64,000 nt of DNA from Neolewinella xylanilytica (GCF_002934605.1 NZ_PTJC01000005.1:248001-312000), one strand, 5' to 3'; numbered from the stretch's first letter, positions 43,258 to 52,497 are shown. Program-made: numbers and translations. Notes: generated by a model from the letters alone, not told the origin.

Positions 43258-45507
43258 ATGAAGTACGTACTGACATTTGGCGGGCTCTTCTATATGCTAT
43301 CCTTATTCGGAAGACAGGGGCAGTGCGCCATGCCCGTAGTGGGCGACAGCTACCGCTTTCTCAACCCCCGGGTAGTCGGCTACGACTCCGAACTGGCCCC
43401 CTTCTTCCTGCACTTCGGCACCGTATACCGCGACGAGCTGGAGCAACCCGGCGACCGCCAACGCAACGATAACGTAGCCGAATGGCACGAGCGCTTCTGC
43501 GATCAGGCCGAGCCGGAAGCCATCGACGCCATCATCTACGGCAACAACCTCAATCAGCTTCAGGAACTTCGTCGCCTGCTGAACCAACCCGAGGCCAAAA
43601 CGGGCGATCTGCCCCCGGGCTTGCGGTCCAATAGCTTCGCCCACCACCTCCTCGAGGCCAACTGCGTGGAAGTGCTCGAGTACCTGATCTACGCCAAGCA
43701 GGCCGAGCCCTTCGTCACCGCCCCCACCAATGCCTTTGATGCTCCCTCACCGGACCGCTCCGAAATGGAGGATCTGCTGAAGCGGGGGGTGGAAGCCTTT
43801 CCCCGGGTGGAAAGCCATTACGTTCGCTTACGCTACGCCTACCAGCTGATCCGCCTGGCCCACTACCTGAAAGCGTACGACTACGTACTGGAGCTCTATG
43901 CTTACCTAATGCCCAAGATCGACGCCGACCCCAGCATCATTTACGACTGGATCGAGGGCCACCGGGCCGGGGCGCTGCAGTCGCTGGGCAATTACGCCGA
44001 ATCGGCCTACCTCTACAGCCGCATCTTCGAGCGTACGCCCAGCAAACGCGAGAGTGCCTACCGCAGCTTTCGCATCCGCACGAACGAGCAATGGCGGGAA
44101 GCCCTGTTGCTGGCCCAAAACGACCACGAACGCGCCATGCTCCACGTACTGAGGGCCCACAACGGTAAGGCGATCGTCGTGGACGAGATGCGGGATATCT
44201 ACGGCTACGAGCCCGATAACCGTTCGCTCCAGTTGCTTACCATGCGGGAGCTCCAGGAGCTGGAAGCCTCCCTGCTTGCCAGCCGCGTCCAATCGGAGGG
44301 GCCGGACGCGGAAGCTACCGACCGCCTGGTCGAACTCCAGGCCTTCGTTAACCGGGTACTGGAAGAGGATAAAGTGGCCGACCGGGATTTCTGGAAGTTG
44401 GCCCGGGGCGTCCTGGAGATGCTGGCCGGCGACTACTTCTTCGCCGAGGAGACCTTTACCGAGCTGGCCGCCACCACGGAGAGTGACACGATCCGCCAGC
44501 AGATCGGTATCCTGGAAGAAGTGCTGGACGTGCTGGAGCTGAACCGGGTAACGGATTCGGTGGAGCTTCACTACTACGACCTGCTGACCGACGCGACCCT
44601 CCAGCAACGGTACCCGGACTTTCAACCCTTCGTAAACGCCAAACTGCAGTCCGTCTACCGCCGCACGGGGAAGGAGGCGAAGGCCGATCTGATTCGCTAC
44701 GGCTTTGATGCCATCCAGAAGAACCCGACCATCGAGTCCATCCTGGCGCTGGAACGCATGGCCGACAGCCTGAATCGCAACCGCTTCGACCGCGCCCTGC
44801 TCACCGACCGGATCGGCCCGAACCCCGTCGACCACATCTACAATCTGCTCGGCAATCATTACGTACAGCAGGGACAGTGGAAAGCCGCCCTGGAAATCTA
44901 CCGTCGCATCGACCCGAACCGCATCGATGATTTCGGCCGTTATTCGCCATTTATCCGGCAGATCAACGATCGCGTGGAATTCACTCCCCCGGCCGATGCA
45001 CCTACCTACAATAAGGTGCAGCTCCTGGACCGGCTGGACGAACTGGAAGAGGAAGCCGACCGCACCACCAACGACACCATCGCGGCCCGTAATTACTTCA
45101 ACATCGGACAGGCCCTCTACACGATGAGCTACTTCGGCTATAACTGGTCGTTCGCCGATGAATTCCGCTCCGGCAGCAGCGCCGCCCGCGCCGCCGCGGC
45201 CCGCGAACCCCGGGAAGTCTTCTCCCACCCCTACGCCCCGCTGGGTAACCGGGAAAGCTTGGATATGGGCCAGGCCCGCTACTACTTCGAGCGGGCCATG
45301 CGCCGGGCGCCCGACCGCGAATCCGCCGCCACGGCCGCCTACTTCGCCGCCAAAACCGAACGGAATCGCCACTACGCCCTCGGCCGGCCCGGCGGGGAGC
45401 GACCCTTCACCTATTTTGGCCTCATCCGGGATAATTACTCGGACACGGACTTCTACGACCAGCTGATCGCGGAGTGCAAGACTTTCGCTTGGTACGTGAA
45501 TCGGTGA
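43258..45507 (+). CDS. Large secreted helical-repeat protein of unknown function, 749 aa
   Basis: The N-terminal hydrophobic segment (VLTFGGLFYMLSLFG) is a signal peptide. The rest is alpha-helical with TPR/Sel1-like features (AYQLIRLAHYLKAYDYVLEL, AGALQSLGNYAESAYLYSRI, NLLGNHYVQQGQWKAALEIY). A late segment resembles a cell-surface repeat scaffold (NYFNIGQALYTMSYFGYNWS, then MGQARYYFERAMRRAP). No catalytic motif was seen. It is divergent from the patatin gene, with only 120 bases between, and a TAGCTTTG -7-like element lies 14 bases before its ATG. The family was not recognised. Confidence 0.8.
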   Translation: MKYVLTFGGLFYMLSLFGRQGQCAMPVVGDSYRFLNPRVVGYDSELAPFFLHFGTVYRDELEQPGDRQRNDNVAEWHERFCDQAEPEAIDAIIYGNNLNQLQELRRLLNQPEAKTGDLPPGLRSNSFAHHLLEANCVEVLEYLIYAKQAEPFVTAPTNAFDAPSPDRSEMEDLLKRGVEAFPRVESHYVRLRYAYQLIRLAHYLKAYDYVLELYAYLMPKIDADPSIIYDWIEGHRAGALQSLGNYAESAYLYSRIFERTPSKRESAYRSFRIRTNEQWREALLLAQNDHERAMLHVLRAHNGKAIVVDEMRDIYGYEPDNRSLQLLTMRELQELEASLLASRVQSEGPDAEATDRLVELQAFVNRVLEEDKVADRDFWKLARGVLEMLAGDYFFAEETFTELAATTESDTIRQQIGILEEVLDVLELNRVTDSVELHYYDLLTDATLQQRYPDFQPFVNAKLQSVYRRTGKEAKADLIRYGFDAIQKNPTIESILALERMADSLNRNRFDRALLTDRIGPNPVDHIYNLLGNHYVQQGQWKAALEIYRRIDPNRIDDFGRYSPFIRQINDRVEFTPPADAPTYNKVQLLDRLDELEEEADRTTNDTIAARNYFNIGQALYTMSYFGYNWSFADEFRSGSSAARAAAAREPREVFSHPYAPLGNRESLDMGQARYYFERAMRRAPDRESAATAAYFAAKTERNRHYALGRPGGERPFTYFGLIRDNYSDTDFYDQLIAECKTFAWYVNR

Positions 45508-45513
45508 GGGCCG

Positions 45514-45554
45514 ACTTCCCCGTCTGCCGAGCGCAGCTCGTCCGCCGGGGAAGT
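45514..45554 (+). terminator. Hairpin after the helical-repeat gene
   Basis: ACTTCCCC and GGGGAAGT form the outer stem, with partly paired GTCTGCCGAGC / GCTCGTCCGCC inside. It is followed by TT and lies 7 bases past the stop. The inner words recur near 55398-55438, so it may also be a member of a dispersed repeat family. Confidence 0.6.
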
Positions 45555-45619
45555 TTAGGTATGACGAAAACTCAACAAACTTTGCTCACCCCCCGCGTTT
45601 ACTCCCCAAATCCGCAACT

Positions 45620-46615
45620 ATGCTGTCCCGCCCCCGCCGCAACCGATCTTCCGCCGCCGTCCGCAACCTGGTCCGGGAAACGGAGCTGAATGCCGGGCAC
45701 CTAGTACAACCGATCTTCCTCCTTCCCGACCCGAACGCGCGGCTACCGGTCCGCAGCCTCCCGGGTACCTTTCGCATGGGCATCGAGGAAGTATTACGGG
45801 AAATTGAGCAGTGCCGGGAGGTAGGTATCCACAGTTTTATGATGTTCCCCGCCGTGCCCCAGGAGCATAAGGACAAGACGGGCACGTACGCCACTGCCGA
45901 CGAGAATTTCTACCTCCACGCCGCCCGCGCCATCAAAGATCGGTTTCCGGAGGTTTGCCTCATCTCCGACGCGGCCCTGGATCCCTACAGCACGGACGGA
46001 CACGACGGCGTGGTCATCGACGGCCGCATCCACAACGACGAGACGCTCAAGTTGCTGGACGCCATGGCGGTGGCCCAGGCGCAGTCCGGATTCGATATCA
46101 TCGGCCCCAGCGATATGATGGACGGCCGGGTCGGCAGTATCCGGCGGGCCCTGGACAAGGAGCATTTGACCGAGACGGCCATTATGTCCTACACCGCCAA
46201 ATACGCCAGTGCTTTCTACGGCCCCTTTCGCGATGCCCTCGACAGTGCGCCCCGCCAGCTGGCCGACGTGCCGTCCGATAAAAAGACCTACCAGATGGAT
46301 CCCGCCAACGTCCGGGAAGCGCTGCGGGAAGCAGATCTCGACGCCGCCGAGGGTGCGGATTACCTCATGGTCAAACCGGCCCTCAACTACCTGGATATTA
46401 TTTACCGCCTCCACGAGGCGCACCCGCTGCCGATCGCAGCTTACCACGTTTCCGGAGAGTGCGCCATGCTACTGGCCGCCGCCGAGCGGGGCTGGCTGGA
46501 TTACGAGCAAGCGGCCTCGGAAGCCCTCCTGAGTATCCGGCGGGCGGGCGCGGACGTGATTATTACTTACTTCGCGAAGGATTTCGCGCGCTGGAACCAG
46601 GCGCGGCCGTTTTAG
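45620..46615 (+). CDS. hemB: Delta-aminolevulinic acid dehydratase (porphobilinogen synthase), 331 aa
   Basis: Full-length HemB condenses two aminolevulinates to porphobilinogen in tetrapyrrole synthesis. The active-site lysines are in MSYTAKYASAFYGP and DYLMVKPAL. The metal-site signature reads DAALDPYSTDGHDG, the aspartate-rich version that uses Mg2+ (and often a monovalent ion) and not zinc, because the cysteines of the zinc version are absent. A 107-base tandem array starts 7 bases after its stop. Confidence 0.97.
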   Translation: MLSRPRRNRSSAAVRNLVRETELNAGHLVQPIFLLPDPNARLPVRSLPGTFRMGIEEVLREIEQCREVGIHSFMMFPAVPQEHKDKTGTYATADENFYLHAARAIKDRFPEVCLISDAALDPYSTDGHDGVVIDGRIHNDETLKLLDAMAVAQAQSGFDIIGPSDMMDGRVGSIRRALDKEHLTETAIMSYTAKYASAFYGPFRDALDSAPRQLADVPSDKKTYQMDPANVREALREADLDAAEGADYLMVKPALNYLDIIYRLHEAHPLPIAAYHVSGECAMLLAAAERGWLDYEQAASEALLSIRRAGADVIITYFAKDFARWNQARPF

Positions 46616-46621
46616 GGACGC

Positions 46622-47244
46622 GTAGCGTCCACTTTAGTGGACTGGCTGCCGGTATGGATTGCTGGAGCTTGATAGGGGTTACCACGGCCGTCGTTGTTGG
46701 CAGCGTGACGGCTGAAGCCGTCGCTACGGGTAGCGTCCACTTTAGTGGACTGGCTGCCGGTATGGAGTGCTGGAGCTTGGTAAGGGTGCCGTGGCCGTCG
46801 TTGTTGGCAGCGTGACGGCTGAAGCCGTCGCTACGCGTAGCGTCCACTTTAGTGGACTGGCTGCCGGTATTGAGTGCTGGAGCTTGGTAAGGGTGCCGCG
46901 GCCGTCGTTGTTGGCAGCATGACGGCTAAAGCCGTCGCTACGGGTAGCGTCCACTTTAGTGGACTGGCTGCCGGTATGGAGTGCTGGAGCTTGGTAAGGG
47001 TGCCGCGGCCGTCGTTGTTGGCAGCGTGACGGCTGAAGCCGTCGCTACGGGTAGCGTCCACTTCAGTGGACTGGCTGCCGGTATGGAGTGCTGGAGCTTG
47101 GTAAGGGTGCCGCGGCCGTCGTTGTTGGCAGCATGACGGCTGAAGCCGTCGCTACGGGTAGCGTCCACTTTAGTGGACTGGCTGCCGGTATGGAGTAAAT
47201 AGAACGGGTGTATCCTGCAGCATGACGGCTAAAGCCGTCGCTAC
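46622..47244. repeat. 107-bp tandem array, five units plus partials
   Basis: Copies of a 107-base unit (the first is 108) begin at 46622, 46730, 46837, 46944, 47051 and 47158. Each contains two perfect short palindromes: GTCCACTTTAGTGGAC (one copy has TTCAGTGGAC) and GACGGCTGAAGCCGTC (two have CTAAAG). Between them lies a GC-rich linker with a GCTGGAGCTTGGTAAGGGT core. The last copy is disrupted, ending in the trpF-like stop region (47241). Copies are nearly identical, so amplification is recent. Confidence 0.95.
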
Positions 47245-47855
47245 TCGAGCGCCTCCAACAAATCATCCAGATCGTCAAAGCTTTTGTAGCCCACTTTTTC
47301 CTCGCTGCTCCCCCGTAGCGCCAGCCCGTGAAACACGGCCGCGGCAGCGTCCGCATCCTCCGCTTCGAGGTCGATGTGGAGGTAGGCGGGGCGATCGCCG
47401 AGGATGCGCTGTAACTCCCCGATAGTAAAGGGACTTCCCTCGGCGAGGTCTTCGTAGGCAATGCCACCCGCAGCGAAATCCAGCACAACCGGTCCGGTAG
47501 TCGCATGCAGCAATTCGCCGATGTCCTCCGCACTTTGGTAGCCGGCTACGGGGATCCGGCGGATCAGGGTTAACGATTCCCCGTCTAGATCGGGAAGGGG
47601 AGCATCGTGGTCGAGCAGGAGATGGGTTATGCCGTAGGCTTTCACGGCTTCGGCGGTGAGCGGTTCACCCGCGCCCCGGCGCCATTCTACTACACAGGTC
47701 GGTCCCTCTACCCATTCCCGGATGGCCATGAACTCCTCCACGGACAGGCCGTCGGGCCCGATTGAAAAGCTGAGGTAGTCCGCGTTCCAGGCCGCAAAAT
47801 AGCGGGCGTCGGTGAGGTGGGTGATGCCGAAGGCCAGGAGGTGGGTTTGTAACAT
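47241..47855 (-). CDS. TrpF-like phosphoribosylanthranilate isomerase homolog lacking the usual Cys, 204 aa
   Basis: A TIM-barrel protein resembling TrpF: GITHLTDARYFAAWNADYLSF at the first strand, a VVLDFAAGG strand, and a closing LALRGSSEEKVGYKSFDDL motif. The usual catalytic Cys of the KICGI motif is replaced (LLAFGIT). It may be a Bacteroidota TrpF variant or a non-catalytic relative. No trp genes neighbour it. It ends at the repeat array and precedes rsmI, with about 30 bases between. An inverted GCGCCCCGGCGC palindrome lies inside the gene (about 47667-47683, encoding RRGAG). Confidence 0.7.
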   Translation of the reverse strand: MLQTHLLAFGITHLTDARYFAAWNADYLSFSIGPDGLSVEEFMAIREWVEGPTCVVEWRRGAGEPLTAEAVKAYGITHLLLDHDAPLPDLDGESLTLIRRIPVAGYQSAEDIGELLHATTGPVVLDFAAGGIAYEDLAEGSPFTIGELQRILGDRPAYLHIDLEAEDADAAAAVFHGLALRGSSEEKVGYKSFDDLDDLLEALE

Positions 47856-47885
47856 GGGGCAAAGGTAAACAGATGGTACTCACCC

Positions 47886-48551
47886 TCACTTCCCGGCCAC
47901 CACTACGACGATTTCACCCTTCACCTTGCCGCGGGCTTTGTAATCGGCGTGCAACTCGGCGAGTGGGGCGGTGGTGATCTCTTCGTAAAGCTTAGAAATT
48001 TCGCGAGCCACGGATCCCTGGCGATCGGGCCCACAGTGCTCCTCCAGCTGCCCGAGCAACTTGGCGATGCGGTGGGGCGATTCGTAGAGGACGAAGGTAT
48101 TGGGCAGCTCGGCGAGGTAGGTGAGCCGGGTCTGCCGCCCCTTCTTGTGGGGCAGGAAACCTTCGAAATGGAAGCGATCGCAGGGAATACCGCTGGCGGC
48201 GAGCGCGGGAACGAAAGCCGCCGGGCCAGGGAGGCAACTTACTTCGATTCCGGCATCGCGGCACGCCCGCACCAGCAAAAAACCGGGATCGCTGATGCCG
48301 GGGGTGCCGGCGTCCGTAATCAAGGCGTAAGTAGCACCGGTTTTGAGCTCGGCGACGAGCTGCTCGACGAGGGCGTGCTCGTTGTGGGCGTGGTAGGCCC
48401 GCATGGGGGTCTCGACCTCGTAGTATTTGAGCAGGGAGCCGGAATTGCGGGTGTCTTCGGCCAGGATTAAATCAACATCACCCAACAGGCGCAGGGCCCG
48501 CTGGGTGATATCTTCTCGGTTACCGATGGGAGTTGGGATAAGGTACAGCAC
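47886..48551 (-). CDS. rsmI: 16S rRNA 2'-O-ribose C1402 methyltransferase-like protein (RsmI), 221 aa
   Basis: It opens with GTG at 48551 and has the RsmI start (LYLIPTPIGNREDITQRAL), the second element VDLILAEDTR, and the SAM-binding loops ALITDAGTPGISDPGFLLV and GPAAFVPALAASGI. FHFEGFLPHKKGRQ is also characteristic. It is a tetrapyrrole-methylase-fold enzyme that methylates C1402 in helix 44 of 16S rRNA. The length is a little short of the E. coli enzyme because the C-terminal tail is missing, as in many Bacteroidota. Confidence 0.92.
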   Translation of the reverse strand: MLYLIPTPIGNREDITQRALRLLGDVDLILAEDTRNSGSLLKYYEVETPMRAYHAHNEHALVEQLVAELKTGATYALITDAGTPGISDPGFLLVRACRDAGIEVSCLPGPAAFVPALAASGIPCDRFHFEGFLPHKKGRQTRLTYLAELPNTFVLYESPHRIAKLLGQLEEHCGPDRQGSVAREISKLYEEITTAPLAELHADYKARGKVKGEIVVVVAGK

Positions 48552-48588
48552 GGACGTAAAGGTCGTGGTGCCGGACGGTTAACCCAAA

Positions 48589-49344
48589 TTACATGATGTT
48601 TTCCTCGTCCATGACGTGGCGTACACTGCGGCGGATCATTTCTACGGTAGCGCCATAGACCATATGGCTGCCGAGTTGCCCGGCCTGCAGGCTCAGGGGT
48701 TCTTTCATCGGGCTGGGAGCCAGGCCGAGAGCGGGGAGGCCGATTTTGTGGGCGGCGGTCCAGAGAGCTGCACCGAACGGGATACCGGCGGGGGCCTGAA
48801 CGGAGGGGGCTGCTTCTACGATTACGCCATATACACCGCCTACGAGGGCACCGAAAGCGAGGTTGATGGCTTGCTGGGCGGTTTCTTCCTGGTTCCGGTT
48901 GATGTTGGTGTTACTGATTTCTTCGGCTCCTTCTACGATCTGCAGGCGTGCATCGTGTTCTTCATTAGGCTGAGCCGTAGGCAGGCTCCGGTCGACGATC
49001 ATCTTGATGCCGGTGCCGATCAGGCCACCGATCATGCCGGCGAGAAAGCCACGAACGTAGTCCGGCTCGTTGGACGTACGGGTGCGGGTAAAGTAATCAC
49101 CAGCGGAACCCAGGGCAGCGGTAGCCGTACCCAGCGCACCGGCGGCGTAGGCCTGAGCGTCGTGACCGGCGGATGCGGCGTACTCCTTGGCCGAACGGGT
49201 AGAGGAGGACAATTTACCACCCAAGTTATGGGCCGCTGCTTCCGCTTCGTGGAATTTTTTGTTGGCAAAACGCTTCTCGGAGCGAAGGTCGAGGTTAGAC
49301 AGGGTATCGGATACGCTGTCGACGAGGGAATCTATAAAGGACAT
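48589..49344 (-). CDS. DUF1440 (YagU-like) inner-membrane protein, 251 aa
   Basis: The ATG at 49344 starts an amphipathic, Ala-rich N-terminal region (residues 1-95) with an apolipoprotein-like helix (NKKFHEAEAAAHNLGGKL). Glycine-rich membrane hairpins follow: GFLAGMIGGLIGTGIKMIV and AFGALVGGVYGVIVEAAP, which match DUF1440/YagU. The C-terminal half has LGSHMVYGATVEMIRRSVR. The family is linked to acid tolerance in E. coli, but no role is known here. The long N-terminal helical region is an unusual addition to the domain. Confidence 0.7.
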   Translation of the reverse strand: MSFIDSLVDSVSDTLSNLDLRSEKRFANKKFHEAEAAAHNLGGKLSSSTRSAKEYAASAGHDAQAYAAGALGTATAALGSAGDYFTRTRTSNEPDYVRGFLAGMIGGLIGTGIKMIVDRSLPTAQPNEEHDARLQIVEGAEEISNTNINRNQEETAQQAINLAFGALVGGVYGVIVEAAPSVQAPAGIPFGAALWTAAHKIGLPALGLAPSPMKEPLSLQAGQLGSHMVYGATVEMIRRSVRHVMDEENIM

Positions 49345-49722
49345 ATTTGGGCTTTCTTGTTGCAACGGAAGCACGGCGTGGTCTGTTCGTTTCCGCTTTA
49401 CAGGCTACAATCGATCGCGCTGTAGGCCATGGCTCCGAAGGCGTACCGAAATCCGACGCCCGGCCCGATCCGGCAATCGGTAGCGATCTGCGGTTGCCCC
49501 AGGAGCAAGTCTTCCACGGAGGTTTCCCAGGCGGGGAGTTTAAGCTGATCGCGGCAAAGCTGCAGGTCCAGGGAAAGCCGCCCGGCTAGCCCCCGAACAG
49601 AATTAGGTCGACCTCGCTTTCGGGCACCGCCGGTTTTGCTCGGGCTGGGCAGGTAGATCGGATCGTCGGAGGTGACGGTGTGGCTGCCTTGGAAAGTGGG
49701 GCGTTTGGTTTCGCTTCGCCTG
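49345..49722. other. 378-bp gap between PBP1a and the DUF1440 gene
   Basis: The minus strand carries an open frame that may be a gene fragment (see next entry), continuing out of phase from inside the PBP1a gene. The remainder includes the promoter side of the DUF1440 gene (49345-49397). Confidence 0.4.
49398..49720 (-). pseudogene. Possible gene fragment, C-terminal outer-membrane-like sequence
   Basis: After the PBP1a stop, the minus strand reads protein-like: SVRGLAGRLSLDLQLCRDQL, then KLPAWETSVEDLLLGQPQI and DCRIGPGVGFRYAFGAMAYS, ending at a stop at 49398. Strand-like alternation near the end resembles the last strands of a barrel. No start codon fits, and the upstream frame runs inside PBP1a out of phase. 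It may be a truncated relic. A coincidence is possible. Confidence 0.3.
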
Positions 49723-52230
49723 TTAGTCGCGATCCTTGTTGCTGCCGAACAACCGCTTGATCCACGACTGCTTCCGCTCCTCCCGTCGCTCGTCTTTCGG
49801 CTGGTCCCGCTCGAGTTCCTTTGCCACCCTTGCGGCGTATTCCCGGGCTGATTCATTCGCCCGCCGGCCTTTACGCCGGACCATTTCCGCTATCTCGTCC
49901 CGGTCAAACTCGCGCAAGCGGCGGGTGATGTCGCGGTCCACGGCGTATTCGTCGCCCTCGTAGTCGTAGTAGATAGGTAATTCATCCAGGTAGTCCGGGC
50001 AGTCCAGCTGGTCCAGCGTCATCTGGTCCATGCTTCCGAAGCCGCCGCCGCGGTAAGCGTCCAGCCCGCGACCGTCCTGTACTTTCCGCATGAAGGTACC
50101 CCAGATGGGCAGGGCGGTGGCGGTGGCCGATCCGCGGCTCAGGGTGCGGAAGTGAACGGCGGGGTATTCCGCGCCGACCCAGGTGCCCACTACCAGTTTG
50201 GGCGTGAAACCGAGAAACCAGCCGTCGGATTGGTCCTGGGTGGTGCCGGTCTTACCCGCCAGGGCGCCCTTGATGCCGTAGGTGGACCGCAGCCGGGCGC
50301 CGGTACCGCCGTTGACCACCCCGGCCATCAGGTAGGTGGCGACTTTGGCGGTCTCCTCGTCCATAACCCGCTCGCCGCCAGCGGGACGTTCGAATTGTAC
50401 GAGGACTTTGCCGTGCTCGTCCTCGATCCGGTCCAGGAAGTGAATCCCCGCCGGACGCCGCCCGCCGTTGGCGAAGGTGCTGTAGACGGTATTCATTTCT
50501 TCGAGGCTGGCTTCCACCGTTCCCAGGGCGATACTCGGAATGGCCTGAACCTGCTGTCGGACGCCCATGGAGTTGATCTGGCGGGCCAGGGTGGGTAATC
50601 CACTGCGTACGGCGAGATTGACGGCTACGGTATTGACGGACTTAGCCAGGCCGCCCCGCATGGAGTAGGCGCCTTCGTAGTGTCCGCCGGGGTTGCCGGG
50701 GCTGTAATTGTTGAAATCCGCGTATACCACCTGTTCGGCGGGGGTGTATTCGCAGGGTAGTACCCCGTTCTGCAGGGCGGTGGCGTACACTACCGGCTTA
50801 ATGGTGGAGCCCACCTGCCGCCGGCTGATAACGTGATCGAACTGAACGGCCTGATAATCTACCCCACCCACCCAGGCGCGCACCACGCCGGTGGCCGGCT
50901 CGGTCGCCAGCAGACCGGCATTCAGCAGGGTGAAGTAGTGGCGCAGGCTATCGATGGGACGCAGCATGGTATCCACGGGGCCGCCCGTACGCCAGTCGTA
51001 GATCGTCATGGCACGCGGCTGCCGCATTTGCTCCAGTATGTCGGCTTCCGAATGCCCGGCGGCGGCGAGGGAACGGTAGCGGGTGGATTTCTTCACCGTA
51101 GCGAGAAAGGCCGGTTCCCAGGGCGCTGATTTGCTGGATTTCCAGTCCTCGGCCAAATTCTGCTGAATGCGGGGGAGCTGCTCGCGTACCGCTTCCTCGG
51201 CCATGCGTTGCAGACGGGAGTCGAGGGAAACGTAGATGGACAAGCCGTCGCGGTCCATGTCGTAGGGTCGGCCGTCGGGGTGCAGCAGGTCGGCGAGGGC
51301 TTCGTCAACCTCGGCGCGAAGGCGCTGGCGGAAGTGAGCCGCCGAACCTACCCGCTCGTTGTCCCGGCTATAGTGGAGTTCGAGCGGAAGCTGCTTGACG
51401 CTGTCCTTGACCGCCAGCGGGATGCTGCCGTTCTGGGCCATGAGGGCCAGGACGACGTTACGGCGGGAGAGGCTTTTATCGGGGTGCGCCCGGGGACTAT
51501 AAGTGGTGTTTGCCTTTAGCAGGCCGACGAGCACGGCGGATTCCTGGAGGTTCAGGTCGGCGGCGGGCTTGTCGAAGAAGCGATTGGCCGCCACTTCGAT
51601 GCCGTAGGCGTCTTCGCCGAAGGGCACGGTATTGAGGTAGAGGTTAAGCAGGTCCTGCTTGCTGAACACATCCTCCAGGCGACTCGCGATGACCATTTCC
51701 CGCAGCTTGACCTTGACCATGCCCAGGCTTCCGTACTGCTGGCGGGGGTAGAGCTGTTTGGCTAGCTGCTGACTGATGGTGCTGCCACCACCGCCGCTGC
51801 GGTCGCCCATCAGGATGCTGCGGTAGGCCACCCGAAACAGCGCCTTCACGTCGATGCCCTGGTGCTCGAAAAAGCGGGCGTCCTCGGTGGCGACGAGGGC
51901 CTTCGTAACGTAGGGGCTGATTTCCTCGGCCGGCACGCTGAGGCGGTTGATGGCGTAGTATTTACCGAGCAGGGCACCATCTTCGGTGAAGATGCTGGAG
52001 GCATTGTCGTTCTCGACCTGGGAGAGCTCCTCCCGGCTGGGCATGTGACCGTAGGCGCCACTTAGGACTCCTAGGTACAGAAAAACGAAGAGCACCAGCA
52101 CCAGGGCCGCCGGAATGCCTACCCCCAGCAGAGCGAGCTTGCGGGGCGGTTGTTTCTTAAGGTAGCGGAAGGTTTTGCGGCTCTTTTTGGCCACGGCAGC
52201 CCGAAGCTTTTCGGTCAGCGATTTTGGCAT
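49723..52230 (-). CDS. Class A penicillin-binding protein 1A, 835 aa
   Basis: A basic cytoplasmic tail and one membrane anchor (LALLGVGIPAALVLVLFVFL) precede a glycosyltransferase domain. That domain has EDARFFEHQGID, the GGSTISQQLAKQLYP motif, and LREMVIASRLE. A linker follows, then the transpeptidase with the SxxK nucleophile in RRQVGSTIKPVVYA, the SxN motif in LAKSVNTVAVNL and KTGTTQDQSDGW. It polymerises and cross-links peptidoglycan in the periplasm. A charged C-terminal tail (ERDQPKDERREERKQS) is typical of Bacteroidota PBP1a. The promoter lies in the 267-base gap up to 52497, which also contains one ACATCGGATGT word at about 52412. Confidence 0.95.
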   Translation of the reverse strand: MPKSLTEKLRAAVAKKSRKTFRYLKKQPPRKLALLGVGIPAALVLVLFVFLYLGVLSGAYGHMPSREELSQVENDNASSIFTEDGALLGKYYAINRLSVPAEEISPYVTKALVATEDARFFEHQGIDVKALFRVAYRSILMGDRSGGGGSTISQQLAKQLYPRQQYGSLGMVKVKLREMVIASRLEDVFSKQDLLNLYLNTVPFGEDAYGIEVAANRFFDKPAADLNLQESAVLVGLLKANTTYSPRAHPDKSLSRRNVVLALMAQNGSIPLAVKDSVKQLPLELHYSRDNERVGSAAHFRQRLRAEVDEALADLLHPDGRPYDMDRDGLSIYVSLDSRLQRMAEEAVREQLPRIQQNLAEDWKSSKSAPWEPAFLATVKKSTRYRSLAAAGHSEADILEQMRQPRAMTIYDWRTGGPVDTMLRPIDSLRHYFTLLNAGLLATEPATGVVRAWVGGVDYQAVQFDHVISRRQVGSTIKPVVYATALQNGVLPCEYTPAEQVVYADFNNYSPGNPGGHYEGAYSMRGGLAKSVNTVAVNLAVRSGLPTLARQINSMGVRQQVQAIPSIALGTVEASLEEMNTVYSTFANGGRRPAGIHFLDRIEDEHGKVLVQFERPAGGERVMDEETAKVATYLMAGVVNGGTGARLRSTYGIKGALAGKTGTTQDQSDGWFLGFTPKLVVGTWVGAEYPAVHFRTLSRGSATATALPIWGTFMRKVQDGRGLDAYRGGGFGSMDQMTLDQLDCPDYLDELPIYYDYEGDEYAVDRDITRRLREFDRDEIAEMVRRKGRRANESAREYAARVAKELERDQPKDERREERKQSWIKRLFGSNKDRD

Positions 52231-52497
52231 AGTGTAGTTATAACGGCAGGAGGAAAGCTAAACACGTCCATCGCTTCCGGCGCTATACCGGCGGCGTGGA
52301 ATTAACACAGATTAACGCTCCTCCAACGAATTGGATGACCGCATCTTGTTCTGATGCCAGACAAAGCGGAGCATAGCCCGACCGGTGGGGGCGCTAGAAA
52401 GTAGGGTGCGTACATCGGATGTCTATTTCCCTGGCAGGAATAAACCTACTTAACTGTGCGGTCCGCAACGGCACTGAGGGGCGCGGCCTGATTTTCC

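Noticed and set aside
46622..47244. CRISPR-like or coding repeat protein (minus-strand frames repeat MDATRSDGFSRHAANN)
   Set aside because: Open frames arise because the 107-base unit is free of stops in one phase; they begin and end inside the array and have no signal or context of a gene.
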